Shown: positions 27,454 through 37,093, counted from the stretch's first letter. The stretch: DNA of 64,000 nt from Halomonas cupida (GCF_900142755.1 NZ_FRCA01000004.1:186001-250000), one strand, 5' to 3'. Notes: generated by a model not told the origin, from the sequence alone. Translations and numbers: made by a program.

Positions 27454-28839
27454 TCACCCAAACGATGCTTCCTCGGGTGGCGTGCGGGCAATATGGTGCT
27501 TGTCGAGCAGCCGGTAGATGGTGACTCGCGAGACACCCAGCTCCAGCGCAGCCGCGTTGACGCGGTAACGATTGCGCCCCAACGCCGCAAGCAATGCCTC
27601 GCGCTCTGCTTCATCACGGACTTCCTCGAGGGTCATCTGGTGGCGGTTGAGTTCACGTCGCTCGATACCGAGATCCTCGGGTTGAATCAAACGGTTCTCG
27701 CACATCACCATGGCCCGTCGCACACGATTGATCAGTTCCCGCACGTTGCCCGGCCAGTGGTAGCGCTGCATGACCGTCAAGGCTTCGCGGGAGAAGCCCT
27801 TGAGGCAGGAGGCCTTCTCGCTCAGGAACCGGTCGAAGAAGAAGCGTGCCAGTATCTCGATATCCTCGGGATGGTCACGCAGAGCAGGCACCTTGATGTG
27901 CAGGACATTGAGACGGTGGAAGAGGTCTTCACGGAAACGGCCTTCCTCGACCGCTCGCTCCAGATGGACATGAGTCGCCGCAAGCACGCGTACATCCACG
28001 GGAATATCATCAAGCCCGCCGACCCGTTGAATGCTCCGGGTTTCGAGAAACCGTAGCAGGTTGACCTGCAGCTCCAGGGGAAGGTCGCCGATCTCGTCGA
28101 GAAACAGAATGCCGCCATCCGCCGCCTCGATACGCCCGATCTTGCGTTGACTGGCTCCGGTAAAGGCGCCCTTCTCGTGGCCGAACAGTTCGGACTGGAT
28201 CAAGTGCTCCGGCAGGGCACCGCAATTGATTGCATGGAACGGCAGATGGCTTCGCGCCGAGCGCTCATGAATGGCCTGGGCAGTGAGTTCCTTGCCGGTA
28301 CCTGACTCACCACTGATGAAGACCGGCGCATCCACCGCCGCTACCTTGCGGATGGTCTTGAACAGCTCCCACATGGCCGGCGTGGTACCGACGAACTCAT
28401 AGTCATCGCGCTCCCCCTGAGAGCCATCGGTCTTTTGCAGCTCGCGCTCACGCTGCTGCAGGCGCGCCAGATCTGCGCCATGTTCAAGCAGTATCGACAA
28501 TCTGAGGATATCCACGTCTCGAGGCACCATGGCATGACCGAGATGGGCGATGATACGTCGCTTCTCCGGGTCTTCCAGGTCGGCGTCGCAGCCGACAACA
28601 ATCCAGGGCCTGGCGCTTCGCAGCATCAGCGGTTCCAGCTGCCGCAGGTCATTCACTGCGAGATCCACCAGCACCACGACTCCGACCCGACACTCATCAT
28701 GATCGGTGATTCGACAGTCGGACAATGGCAGCGGCAGCGCCTTCAGCCGCCAACCACTGGCCAACAGACCTGAATGAAGTCGGGAAGCCTCCCCATCAGC
28801 ATCCCCGATCCACCAACAACAGCGCTGCGACACATCCAT
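27454..28839 (-). CDS. Sigma-54-dependent transcriptional activator, Fis-type HTH, VpsR-like N-terminus
   Basis: This 461-residue protein starts at the ATG at 28839, with GGGGG 7 bases upstream. Residues 1-140 look like a receiver-type fold but lack a clear phosphoacceptor pattern, as in VpsR-type regulators. The AAA+ domain has Walker A GESGTGKE near 176, the sigma-54 contact loop GAFTGA near 223 and Walker B GGILFLDEIGDLPLELQ. The C-terminal helix-turn-helix is NRYRVNAAALELGVSRVTIYRLL. An intact GAFTGA means it should open sigma-54 promoters, and the nearest one drives the Fap-like operon. It is probably the dedicated regulator. Confidence 0.88.
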   Translation of the reverse strand: MDVSQRCCWWIGDADGEASRLHSGLLASGWRLKALPLPLSDCRITDHDECRVGVVVLVDLAVNDLRQLEPLMLRSARPWIVVGCDADLEDPEKRRIIAHLGHAMVPRDVDILRLSILLEHGADLARLQQRERELQKTDGSQGERDDYEFVGTTPAMWELFKTIRKVAAVDAPVFISGESGTGKELTAQAIHERSARSHLPFHAINCGALPEHLIQSELFGHEKGAFTGASQRKIGRIEAADGGILFLDEIGDLPLELQVNLLRFLETRSIQRVGGLDDIPVDVRVLAATHVHLERAVEEGRFREDLFHRLNVLHIKVPALRDHPEDIEILARFFFDRFLSEKASCLKGFSREALTVMQRYHWPGNVRELINRVRRAMVMCENRLIQPEDLGIERRELNRHQMTLEEVRDEAEREALLAALGRNRYRVNAAALELGVSRVTIYRLLDKHHIARTPPEEASFG

Positions 28840-29100
28840 CGAATTGCCCCCGCGACCCGTATTGTCATGCCTGCTCTGACGGCAGGTCCATGTCATGGTT
28901 GTGGTCGACCAGCGAAAGTCAGCGTCCAATGCCCGTCATTGATCCAATGCCTGCACTGGAGATGCTGCCTGCGTATTGCCGTGGCAGAGTCCAGTGCCAA
29001 AAAACCGGTCGAATATATGCAGTCTAGCGCGTTCTACCACTTCCTAATGAAGGCATTTCAACGTATGACACCTGCAAGACCGGCCAGAGGCAATACGGCC

Positions 29101-30273
29101 TCAGCTCGCACCTTGTCCGGAACCAGGTCGGTTGGATGATCTACGAAATGGCAGTCCCCGCTCGGCACTGCTCGCATACGCCTGGATGTGCCGATGCTCG
29201 CGACGACAGAAGTCTGCCACGGCCTCACCAAGCTGAGGATCCGCGATGAAATGCAGGGAGGTGAGGTGCACCGGAGCAAAGCCCCTGGCCACCTTGTGTT
29301 CTCCCTGGGTACCTGGATCAAAACGGGTCAAGCCATGGGCCAGACAGTGCTCGATGGCCTGGTAATAACAGGTCTCGAAGTGTAGACAGTCGGCCATCAC
29401 CTCACTTCCCCAGTAACGGCCGTAGAGCGTACGACTCCCCTGCAGGCAGAGTGCGGCAGCCACTGGTTGTCCGCTGTGACATGCCTGAATGAGCAATAGT
29501 GCCTGAGGCATTTCCTCCAGCAGCCGCAGGAAGAAGGCTTCACTCAGATACCCACTCTGGCCACGCTCGAGGTAGGTAATACGGTAACAACGGTAGAAGT
29601 GGCGCATGTCGTCCAGGCTGATCTCATCGCCGCTCAGACGGCGCAGGCTGATGCCCTGCTCCTGTACCCGCCGCCGTTCACGGCGGATTTCCTTGCGGCG
29701 TTTCGATGTCATCGCCGCCAGATAGCCATCAAAATCACCGAAGTCCACATCCCGCCACTGGAACTGCACACCACTGCGCTTGATCAACTCTGGCCGTGCT
29801 CGACACCAGGCCTCGACCTCCTGGGGTTCGGCAAACAGCAGGTGCCAACCGGAAAGTCGCGAGTCCGTTTCCCATCCCGAGGCCAACAATTCCATGGCCG
29901 TCTGCCGGTCGATATCGTCTGCCAGCATCAGCCTCGGACCAGGGGCCGGCGTATAGGGAATCGCACTCAGGCCCTTGGGATAATAGCGTCCCCCCGCATT
30001 CTGCCAGGCATCAGCCCATCCCCAGTCGAAGACATACTCTCCCCAGGAATGGCTCTTGAGGTAGAACGGCAGGAAACCAACGAGTCGCTCCCCCTGCCAT
30101 AAGGTACGATGTTCCGGCAGCCAACCAGTGCCCACACTGACCGCGCCGGTGGTCTCCAGTGCATGCAGGAACTCATGGCGCAGAAAGGGGTGGTCGTCAC
30201 TGACCAGGGCGTTCCAGCATGAAGGATCCATTTCCTCAACGCCGCCAATGCATTCCAGCCTGAGTTGCGTCAT
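29101..30273 (-). CDS. GNAT/FemAB-like N-acetyltransferase, DUF482 (COG3146) family
   Basis: This 390-residue cytosolic protein has HPFLRHEFLHALE near the N-terminus and YPKGLSAIPYTPAPGPRLM. The basic block SKRRKEIRRERRRV and the C-terminal FDPGTQGEHKVARGFAPVHLTSLHFI are also present. These are hallmarks of the DUF482 'peptidogalycan biosynthesis' GNAT-like family. The substrate is unknown. It is a monocistronic gene divergent from the edd operon, with a 290-base gap shared for promoters. Confidence 0.8.
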   Translation of the reverse strand: MTQLRLECIGGVEEMDPSCWNALVSDDHPFLRHEFLHALETTGAVSVGTGWLPEHRTLWQGERLVGFLPFYLKSHSWGEYVFDWGWADAWQNAGGRYYPKGLSAIPYTPAPGPRLMLADDIDRQTAMELLASGWETDSRLSGWHLLFAEPQEVEAWCRARPELIKRSGVQFQWRDVDFGDFDGYLAAMTSKRRKEIRRERRRVQEQGISLRRLSGDEISLDDMRHFYRCYRITYLERGQSGYLSEAFFLRLLEEMPQALLLIQACHSGQPVAAALCLQGSRTLYGRYWGSEVMADCLHFETCYYQAIEHCLAHGLTRFDPGTQGEHKVARGFAPVHLTSLHFIADPQLGEAVADFCRREHRHIQAYASSAERGLPFRRSSNRPGSGQGAS

Positions 30274-30407
30274 CGGCCTATCTCCTTCACCAGCGCCACC
30301 ATTTTCCGCAACCGGCGAAACCCGGCTGTCAGCGATTCAAGACACCTTGCGATCCTGCCCCAGGCTGCCAGACTTTACCAACTCAGCAACCCAGCGAAAC
30401 ATTTCAC

Positions 30408-30422
30408 TGTAATAAAACTACA
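30408..30422 (+). promoter_or_regulatory. HexR operator upstream of edd
   Basis: TGTAATAAAACTACA fits the gammaproteobacterial HexR motif TGTARTWWWACTACA at every position. A hexR gene is in this window at 45130. HexR releases DNA when it binds 2-keto-3-deoxy-6-phosphogluconate, so the site would induce the ED pathway on glucose. Confidence 0.85.
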
Positions 30423-30467
30423 TATTCGACCAAAGAATCCAAACTGGGGAAGGAAACAGGATTCTTA

Positions 30468-30482
30468 TTTGGTAAAATTACA
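30468..30482 (+). promoter_or_regulatory. Second, weaker HexR-like site upstream of edd
   Basis: TTTGGTAAAATTACA has the same layout as the site 60 bases upstream but departs from the motif at several positions. Two sites could allow cooperative binding or looping. Confidence 0.45.
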
Positions 30483-30565
30483 TAATCAGGCAGGAGTCGA
30501 TGCCTCCAGACCAAGCGCCTACAAGGCACTTATGCAGTGATTCTCAAATTAGACCGAGGTTGACC

Positions 30566-32452
30566 ATGGCTAGCCAACATCCTTCGCTCGACCCTACCGT
30601 CGCCCGTGTAACCGAGCGCATTCGTGAGCGCTCTGCCGAGCGGCGCGCGCTCTATGAGCAGCGCATGGAAAATCAGCATCGGCGTGGCGTGCATCGCAGC
30701 GAGCTGTCGTGCGGCAACCTCGCCCATGGTTTCGCGGCCTGTGGCAGCGAGGACAAGAACCAGTTGAAGCTGATGAACAGCGCCAACCTGGGCATCATCT
30801 CGTCCTACAACGATATGCTCTCGGCTCACCAGCCCTTCGAAACCTACCCGGACGTCATTCGCGACGCGGCACGTCGAATGGGATCAACGGCACAGTTCGC
30901 GGGCGGTGTTCCAGCAATGTGCGACGGCGTGACCCAGGGTCAGCCAGGCATGGAGCTGTCGCTGTTCTCACGCGATGTGATCGCCATGGCCACCGCGGTA
31001 GGGCTGTCCCACAACATGTTCGATGCCGCCCTCTATCTGGGGGTCTGCGACAAGATCGTGCCGGGCCTGTTCATCGGCGCGGCACGCTTCGGTCACCTAC
31101 CGGCACTATTCGTTCCAGCTGGCCCCATGCCCAGCGGCCTCCCCAACAAGGAAAAGGCCCGAGTGCGTCAGTTGTTCACCGAGGGCAAGGTTGGCCGCGA
31201 CGAGCTGCTCGAGGCCGAGTCTCAGTCCTACCATAGCCCCGGTACCTGTACCTTCTACGGCACCGCCAACTCCAACCAGTTGATGATGGAGTTCATGGGC
31301 CTGCACCTGCCAGGGGCATCGTTCGTCAACCCGGGGACCGAAATGCGCGAGGCGCTGACCCGCTTCGCCACCGAGCAGGCCATTCGCAACACCGAGTCGG
31401 GCGGAGAGTACCGCCCGTTCTATCGTCAGATTGACGCTCGCGCCATCGTCAATGCCATGGTCGGTCTGCTGGCCTCCGGTGGCTCCACCAACCACACCCT
31501 GCACCTGGTGGCGATGGCCGCCGCCGCCGGCATCACCATCAACTGGGATGACTTCGCCGAACTGTCTGCTGCAGTGCCAAGCCTGACGCGGGTCTACCCC
31601 AACGGTCAGGCCGACATCAACCACTTCCAGGCAGCGGGCGGCATGAGCCTGCTGATTCGCGAACTGCTGAATGCAGGGCTGATCCACGGCGACCTACCAA
31701 CGGTATTCGGCACCGACATGACCTCCTACACTCAGGAGCCCTTCCTCGAGGATGGCAAGCTGATCTGGCGCGAAGGCCCCACCGAAAGCCTCGACCCGGA
31801 CGTGTTGCGCCCGGTGGCCAACCCCTTCGCCGCCACCGGTGGTCTCAATGTACTCAACGGCAACCTTGGCCGCGGTGTGATCAAGGTCTCCGCGGTGGAG
31901 AGTCAGCACCGTGTGGTCGAGGCGCCGGTCAAGATCTTCGAGGACCAGAACGAACTCAAGGCCTCCTTCGACTCCGGCGATCTGGACCGCGATGTCATCG
32001 TGGTGGTGCGCTTCCAGGGGCCCAAGGCCAACGGCATGCCCGAGTTGCACAAGCTGACACCCTACCTCGGTGTGCTCCAGGACCGCGGCTACCATGTTGC
32101 CCTGGTCACCGATGGCCGTATGTCCGGCGCCTCCGGCAAGGTGCCCGCTGCCATCCACATAACCCCCGAGGCCATCGACGGCGGCCCGCTGTCACGTCTG
32201 CGCAATGGTGACCTGGTACGTCTCGACGCCGACAAGGGAGAGCTCACGGCTCTGGTCAACGAGCGTGAATGGGCCGATCGTCCCCAGTATGTTACCGAGC
32301 TGGACCATTACCATGTCGGCCTCGGTCGCGAGTTGTTCGGCGGCTTCCGCCACCTGGCCATGCGTGCCGAGGAAGGCGCTGGTGTCTTTGGCGGCTTCGA
32401 GAACGATGACCTGGCGCGCCAGCAGGGCCTGATTCATGACGAGGACGCCTGA
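30566..32452 (+). CDS. edd: Phosphogluconate dehydratase
   Basis: This 628-residue [4Fe-4S] enzyme converts 6-phosphogluconate to KDPG, the first committed ED step. Family features are [16 protein letters not shown], the cluster-cysteine regions ([43 protein letters not shown]) and [17 protein letters not shown]. The ATG at 30566 follows GAGG by 7 bases. It is the first gene of edd-glk-mutarotase, under the HexR-like operators upstream. Confidence 0.97.
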   Translation: MASQHPSLDPTVARVTERIRERSAERRALYEQRMENQHRRGVHRSELSCGNLAHGFAACGSEDKNQLKLMNSANLGIISSYNDMLSAHQPFETYPDVIRDAARRMGSTAQFAGGVPAMCDGVTQGQPGMELSLFSRDVIAMATAVGLSHNMFDAALYLGVCDKIVPGLFIGAARFGHLPALFVPAGPMPSGLPNKEKARVRQLFTEGKVGRDELLEAESQSYHSPGTCTFYGTANSNQLMMEFMGLHLPGASFVNPGTEMREALTRFATEQAIRNTESGGEYRPFYRQIDARAIVNAMVGLLASGGSTNHTLHLVAMAAAAGITINWDDFAELSAAVPSLTRVYPNGQADINHFQAAGGMSLLIRELLNAGLIHGDLPTVFGTDMTSYTQEPFLEDGKLIWREGPTESLDPDVLRPVANPFAATGGLNVLNGNLGRGVIKVSAVESQHRVVEAPVKIFEDQNELKASFDSGDLDRDVIVVVRFQGPKANGMPELHKLTPYLGVLQDRGYHVALVTDGRMSGASGKVPAAIHITPEAIDGGPLSRLRNGDLVRLDADKGELTALVNEREWADRPQYVTELDHYHVGLGRELFGGFRHLAMRAEEGAGVFGGFENDDLARQQGLIHDEDA

Positions 32453-32464
32453 GAGATTCGCTCA

Positions 32465-33433
32465 ATGACTTGCCCTGCTCTGATCGGTGATATCGGTGGC
32501 ACCAATGCTCGCCTGGCATTGGTGCAGCCAGGGACTACCGACCCACAGTCCATCCTCACACTCCCCTGTGCTGATTACCCTGGTGTGGTGGAGGCCGTAC
32601 AGGACTATCTCGAACGCGTCGGCGCCACAGGTGATCTGGCACCACGCGAGGCCTGCCTGGCCTTTGCCTGCCCGGTGCATGGTGAGCGCGTGACCATGAC
32701 CAACAATCACTGGGACTTCACCAAATCCGACGTCAAGGAAGCCTTGGGTCTCGACCTGTTCAAGGTCATCAATGACTTCATGGGCCAGGCACTGGGTGTG
32801 CCCCATGTACCGGACAGCGATCTGGTGACGATCCATCAGGGCGACAGTGTGGATCACGCCACACGCCTGGTGATCGGCCCGGGCACAGGCCTGGGCATGG
32901 CGGGGGTCTTTCCGGCACGACGCGCCTGGATTCCGTTGCCCAATGAGGGAGGACATTCCAGCTTCGCGCCAACCGACGACCGCGAGTTGGAGATCTATCA
33001 GCACTTCCATCGCCGCTATGGTCGAGTCAGCGTAGAACGTGTGCTCTGTGGCCAGGGCCTGCTGGATCTCTACCGTATTCTCGCCGAGATCGAGGGCCTG
33101 ACCGCCACGGCGACCAGTCCGGCGGAAGTCACCCGGGCGGCCAATGCCGGCGACCCTCTGGGGCGTGATACCATCCTGCGGTTTCTCAAGATCCTCGGCG
33201 ACGTGGCGGGAGATGCGGCCCTGACCATTGGAGCACGCGGCGGAGTCTATCTGTGTGGCGGCATCGTGCCACGCCTGATCGACTGGCTGCCGCACAGCGG
33301 CTTCCTCAGTGCCTTCTGTGCCAAGGGACGTATGCGGCCCTACAATGAGGCCATCTCTGTACACGTCGTCAAGGCACCCTGGACAGGTCTGCTGGGTGCC
33401 GCCGAGGCACTCCACAACGAGGAGGTCGAATGA
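32465..33433 (+). CDS. glk: Glucokinase
   Basis: This 322-residue kinase phosphorylates cytosolic glucose. The phosphate loop is IGDIGGTNARLAL, and the sugar-binding TNNHWDFTKSDVKE, GPGTGLGMAGVFP and LPNEGGHSSFAPTD are present, as in the proteobacterial Glk family. It lies 12 bases after edd and overlaps the mutarotase start by 4 bases, feeding glucose-6-phosphate to Zwf. Confidence 0.97.
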   Translation: MTCPALIGDIGGTNARLALVQPGTTDPQSILTLPCADYPGVVEAVQDYLERVGATGDLAPREACLAFACPVHGERVTMTNNHWDFTKSDVKEALGLDLFKVINDFMGQALGVPHVPDSDLVTIHQGDSVDHATRLVIGPGTGLGMAGVFPARRAWIPLPNEGGHSSFAPTDDRELEIYQHFHRRYGRVSVERVLCGQGLLDLYRILAEIEGLTATATSPAEVTRAANAGDPLGRDTILRFLKILGDVAGDAALTIGARGGVYLCGGIVPRLIDWLPHSGFLSAFCAKGRMRPYNEAISVHVVKAPWTGLLGAAEALHNEEVE

Positions 33434-34410
33434 TTCCTGCATCACTCAAGGCGCTGATTGACGCCACCGAGGGTCAACGTGTCGTCAGTTGGGCCGGTCG
33501 CGAGCTGTGGTTGGCCAACGAAGCCTGGGGGCAGTTGGCTATTTCGCTGCAGGGCGCCCAGGTGCTTCATTATCTTCCCGCGCCCGAAGACACGCGAGCC
33601 GCAGGCTCACATCCCGCGCCCGGAACCGAGCAAGGCGCGCCGACAGCAGATGCTGCAAGCGTCGACAGCGGTGCCGAGGATCCGCTGGTACCGGGAGGTT
33701 GGTTGTGGGTGACGCCGACGCCGCAGGAAGCGCCGGGCGCCATTCGCGGTGGTATTCCGCTGTGCTGGCCATGGTTTGCCAACGAGAATACCGCGGATGA
33801 ATCTCCTGACCGTTCGGGGCCAATGCACGGCCCGGCACGCAAGGCCATCTGGCAACTGGATGCGGTCGATGAGCATGAGGAAGGCATCGAGGTCCATCTG
33901 TCACTTCCCGAGCGGCTTCACAGCCAGCTGCACCCACGTGCTGTAGTTCAGGCCAACGCCCAGCGTCTGCACGTGGAGCTGATCACTGAACACGTCGGTG
34001 ACACGCCGATCAAGATGACCGCCGCCCTGCACAGCTACCTGGCAGTCGATAACGTGCTGGCCTGCCGTGTCGAGGGACTGGCCGGGGCTCGCTACCTCGA
34101 CAAGCTCAAGGACTTTGCCGAAAGCGAGCAGCAGGGCGAGCTGGGCATTCGTTCCGGCGTCGATCGCATCTACCACAGCAACGCCGAAGTGGTGCTGGAT
34201 GATGGGCAGCGCCGCTTGCGCATTGCGCGCCAGAACAGCGACTCAGTGGTGGTGTGGAATCCCGGTGAACAGCCCCATCCGGATACTCCTCAACTCTCCG
34301 CCAGGCGCTTCCTGTGCGTCGAGTCCGCCAACACCCGCCTCGACCCGGTATGGCTGGTCCCCGGTGCCCAACACATGCTTGGTACCACCCTGTCACTGGC
34401 AGGTGAATAA
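33430..34410 (+). CDS. D-hexose-6-phosphate mutarotase
   Basis: This 326-residue aldose-1-epimerase-like enzyme is of the YeaD type. Conserved GGIPLCWPWFAN, PMHGPARKAIWQL (catalytic His region), LHSYLAVDNV and FLCVESANT are visible. It speeds alpha/beta exchange of glucose-6-phosphate before Zwf. A stretch of about 30 residues near 55-86 is rich in Ala, Pro, Gly and Glu and looks like a lineage-specific low-complexity insertion. The start overlaps glk (ATGA). Confidence 0.9.
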   Translation: MIPASLKALIDATEGQRVVSWAGRELWLANEAWGQLAISLQGAQVLHYLPAPEDTRAAGSHPAPGTEQGAPTADAASVDSGAEDPLVPGGWLWVTPTPQEAPGAIRGGIPLCWPWFANENTADESPDRSGPMHGPARKAIWQLDAVDEHEEGIEVHLSLPERLHSQLHPRAVVQANAQRLHVELITEHVGDTPIKMTAALHSYLAVDNVLACRVEGLAGARYLDKLKDFAESEQQGELGIRSGVDRIYHSNAEVVLDDGQRRLRIARQNSDSVVVWNPGEQPHPDTPQLSARRFLCVESANTRLDPVWLVPGAQHMLGTTLSLAGE

Positions 34411-34428
34411 CCGACCGCCGATTGCCAT

Positions 34429-34461
34429 GGCCTCCCCCGTCCTGGACGGACGGGGGAGGCC
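34429..34461 (+). terminator. 14-bp hairpin between the mutarotase and PfkB-kinase genes
   Basis: GGCCTCCCCCGTCC, a 5-base loop (TGGAC) and GGACGGGGGAGGCC form a very stable stem starting 19 bases after the stop codon. There is no U-tract. It may separate the downstream kinase from the edd operon, attenuate it, or protect the upstream mRNA. Confidence 0.6.
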
Positions 34462-34503
34462 GCAACGGATACCACCAACGGATACAACGACAGGAGATCT
34501 CGC

Positions 34504-35457
34504 ATGACCCCGGTCATTGCCTTCGGCGAAGCCCTCGTCGACATGCTTTCCAGTCGCCTCGGCGATGATAGACAGGGGCCGGAGACCTTCACCCCCTATG
34601 CTGGTGGAGCCCCCGCCAATGTCGCGGTGGCCTGTGCATGCCTCGGCCTGAACAGCCGCTTTCTCGGTATGCTCGGAGCCGACTACTTCGGCGACTTCCT
34701 GGCACAGGAACTCCGTCACCACGGCGTCGATGTCAGCGGTGTCGTGCGCACAGACCAGGCGCGTACCGCGCTGGCGTTTGTGTCACGGGACAGCAGCGGC
34801 GAACGTACCTTCGACTTCTATCGCCCCCCGGCTGCCGACCTGCTCTATCGCACCGAGCACCTGCCTGCAGGTGTGTTCGCCGACCCGGCCATTGTTCACC
34901 TGTGCAGCAACAGCCTGACCGATCCGGACATCGCCCAGACCACCCTGGCTATTACCGAGATGGCCCGGCGCTCGGGCAGTCTGGTCAGTGTCGACGCCAA
35001 CCTGCGCCACAACCTCTGGCCCGACCACGAGGTTGACGTTGCACTGGTGACCCGTCTGCTTGATCAGGCAGACCTGATCAAACTGTCCACTGACGAGCTC
35101 GACGCCCTGCGCGGCGCTCACCCTCGCGAGGACTGGCTGGCACAGCGACTGGCGGCAAACGCCAGGTTGATCGTGATTACCGATGGACCAGGTGACGTCT
35201 CGGCGTATACCTCATCCAACATCACCCGAATGACGCCCCCAATAGTGGAAGCCGTGGACACTACCGCCGGTGGTGACGCCTTCATCGGCGGCCTGCTCGC
35301 CGCTCTGGCCGCACACGACTGGCAGCAGGATGGCTGGCAGTATGACGCCGACTTCCTCAACCATGCCCTGAGCCTGGCGTGCCGCTGCGGCGCCCATGCG
35401 GTGACACGCCCCGGCGCCTACGCCGCCCTGCCGACACGAGAGGATGTGGGGTTGTAG
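34504..35457 (+). CDS. PfkB-family carbohydrate kinase (probable fructokinase)
   Basis: This 317-residue ribokinase-fold kinase has the N-terminal GGAPANVAVACACLGL and the C-terminal DTTAGGDAFIGGLLA with the catalytic Asp. The inner motif KLSTDELDALRG is also present. The sugar is most likely fructose by resemblance and context (sugar operon), but 2-keto-3-deoxygluconate is a realistic alternative. The stop codon is followed by degenerate heptamers. Confidence 0.85.
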   Translation: MTPVIAFGEALVDMLSSRLGDDRQGPETFTPYAGGAPANVAVACACLGLNSRFLGMLGADYFGDFLAQELRHHGVDVSGVVRTDQARTALAFVSRDSSGERTFDFYRPPAADLLYRTEHLPAGVFADPAIVHLCSNSLTDPDIAQTTLAITEMARRSGSLVSVDANLRHNLWPDHEVDVALVTRLLDQADLIKLSTDELDALRGAHPREDWLAQRLAANARLIVITDGPGDVSAYTSSNITRMTPPIVEAVDTTAGGDAFIGGLLAALAAHDWQQDGWQYDADFLNHALSLACRCGAHAVTRPGAYAALPTREDVGL

Positions 35458-35462
35458 GCGAC

Positions 35463-35504
35463 GAGCTTCGAGACACGAGCTTCGAGACACGAGCAAAGAG
35501 CTAT
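35463..35504 (+). repeat. Degenerate heptamer array after the PfkB-kinase stop
   Basis: Units in order are GAGCTTC, GAGACAC, GAGCTTC, GAGACAC, GAGCAAA and GAGCTAT. All six begin with GAG and keep the 7-base register, starting 5 bases after the stop codon. Confidence 0.85.
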
Positions 35505-35533
35505 CCAGTACCCTCTTCTGGATCACAGACAAG
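35498..35533 (+). repeat. Post-heptamer hairpin element, copy 1
   Basis: It begins GAGCTATCCAGTACC and includes CTGGATCACAGACAAG. ATCCAG and CTGGAT form a stem. It is shared with copies at 52740 (+) and 20760-20796 (-). Confidence 0.65.
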
Positions 35534-35696
35534 AACAGGAGTTGGGGCTCAAGCTCGAGAGTAGCGCACTCGTCACTCCAATGTTGCTTCCACAACATCA
35601 TCGAAGACCGTTATAGACATGCCAGCGATTGTCGTGCGTTCTACGAGGACGGCAGAATCCATATCTTCTGACTCCCCCCTGGCTGCACCATGCCAT

Positions 35697-35726
35697 GCAA
35701 TCCGGGCCCAGCGAGGCCCGGATTGC
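35697..35726 (-). terminator. 12-bp hairpin after the MatC-like transporter gene
   Basis: GCAATCCGGGCC, loop CAGCGA and GGCCCGGATTGC lie 26 bases past the transporter stop codon. The stem is strong but has no U-tract. Confidence 0.55.
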
Positions 35727-35751
35727 CGCTTCCAGTCACGAAGCAGAAGCG

Positions 35752-37053
35752 TCAGGCAAGGAAGGTCAGCATCAGGTTGAAAGCAACCGCAACGACGAAT
35801 CCCAGTGGTGCCGCGCGAAACAGCAAGCCGTTGAACAACGTGGAGCGCTCTCTTTCCAGTGGTGCGGAACCGAGAATCAAGCTGCCGCCGGAGGAAAAGG
35901 GAGAAATCGCCGTTGCCTGAGCGCCAACAACGATGCACACGAAGATGATCATCGGGTCGATCATCAGCGTATTGGCAATCGATGGTACGATCGGGAACAG
36001 CGCTGGTGTGACAACGCCCAGGGTGCTGGCAAACAATGACATGAATGCCGACACCACACCAAAAACCACTGGTACCAGTACGGCAGGAATACTGGTTCCG
36101 ATCCAGGAAGCCAGTTGATCGATCGCACCGGCCTCAATGGCCACCGAGATCAACATGCCTACGCCGCAGATCATGATGATCGTACCCCATGGCAATGCAG
36201 CCATGGCCTTTCTTTCGTCACCGAGCTTCATCAACAGTGCAATCACCGAGAAGATACTGGCAATCAACCCAATGTTGACTCGGGAGTTGATGAAGACAAT
36301 TGCCTCATTGTCCGGCACCAGCAGTTGCAGAATAGGCGGCAACAACACGCAGGCCATCATGATCAGTGTCAGCATCAGCGTGGCTTTCTGCTCGCGCGTC
36401 AACGAGGTCGGCCTGGCGATATCACTCAGTGAATCGGCCATGGCCTCCTTGCTGCGGGTGAAGAACACAAAACCGGTGATCACCACCAATGGAATGATGG
36501 TGGTACCGGCAAAGATGGCCAGACCGTTGATGAATGCCTCGTTCTCGGCAACCCCGGCATTGACCATCAATCCCTGAAAGATGATACCGCTCTGGCTGGA
36601 GACGAAGTTGGCCCCTGCAAGAGCTCCGTAGTTGACGGACATACCTCCGGCAATCAGGCTCAACCGGGTTCTTTCACACAGCAGCAACGTGATCGGTGCC
36701 ATAAAGGCCAATACGGTGTAGTAACCCGCCCCCATCGCGGCAATCAGCAGGGAGGCCAGAAAGATGGCGTAGGGCATCATGTGCGGGAATCGCCGGCAAC
36801 GATACATCATGTGTTCGGCCAGCTTCTCGAGGGTGCCATTGACGATGGCAAAGCCATAGAACAGGCATACCGAGAAGATGATGAAGAAGATCTTGAGTGG
36901 CCACATCAGAATGACATCGGTGGGCTTCAGCCCCAGCCCGAAGCAGCCAATCAAATAGGCGAAGGCAATCGCGAACAGCCCTATGTTGATCCGGGTTCGA
37001 TAGCCCAACACGATGGACATCACAATGGCCGCGACAACAATGGCACTCATCAT
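35752..37053 (-). CDS. MatC/SLC13-like carboxylate permease
   Basis: This 433-residue inner-membrane protein has about 12 hydrophobic segments. It begins SAIVVAAIVMSIVLGYRTRINIG, typical of MatC-type dicarboxylate carriers, followed by LFAIAFAYLIGCFGLGL. The conserved ATAISPFSSGGSLILG loop near the C-terminus is present. MatC carries malonate-like dicarboxylates. The substrate here is probably an organic acid processed by the amidohydrolase encoded 40 bases upstream. ATG codons at 37053 and 37050 are both possible, with AGGAG upstream. Confidence 0.75.
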   Translation of the reverse strand: MMSAIVVAAIVMSIVLGYRTRINIGLFAIAFAYLIGCFGLGLKPTDVILMWPLKIFFIIFSVCLFYGFAIVNGTLEKLAEHMMYRCRRFPHMMPYAIFLASLLIAAMGAGYYTVLAFMAPITLLLCERTRLSLIAGGMSVNYGALAGANFVSSQSGIIFQGLMVNAGVAENEAFINGLAIFAGTTIIPLVVITGFVFFTRSKEAMADSLSDIARPTSLTREQKATLMLTLIMMACVLLPPILQLLVPDNEAIVFINSRVNIGLIASIFSVIALLMKLGDERKAMAALPWGTIIMICGVGMLISVAIEAGAIDQLASWIGTSIPAVLVPVVFGVVSAFMSLFASTLGVVTPALFPIVPSIANTLMIDPMIIFVCIVVGAQATAISPFSSGGSLILGSAPLERERSTLFNGLLFRAAPLGFVVAVAFNLMLTFLA

Positions 37054-37093
37054 GGGCTAGTACTCCTGAACAAATCCGTGTGGCGCAAGACGC

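Larger units (their letters stand above)
30274..30565. other. Divergent promoter region of the GNAT gene and the edd operon
   Basis: The right half is AT-rich and contains two HexR-like operators (30408-30422 and 30468-30482). I see no gene in it. The edd leader after the second site is about 80 bases. Confidence 0.6.
35458..35751. other. Convergent intergenic region with heptamers and hairpins
   Basis: It contains six degenerate heptamers at 35463-35504, one copy of the post-heptamer hairpin element (35498-35533), and a 12-bp stem at 35697-35726 (GCAATCCGGGCC/GGCCCGGATTGC). The middle part (35560-35660) shows nothing I recognise. Confidence 0.6.
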
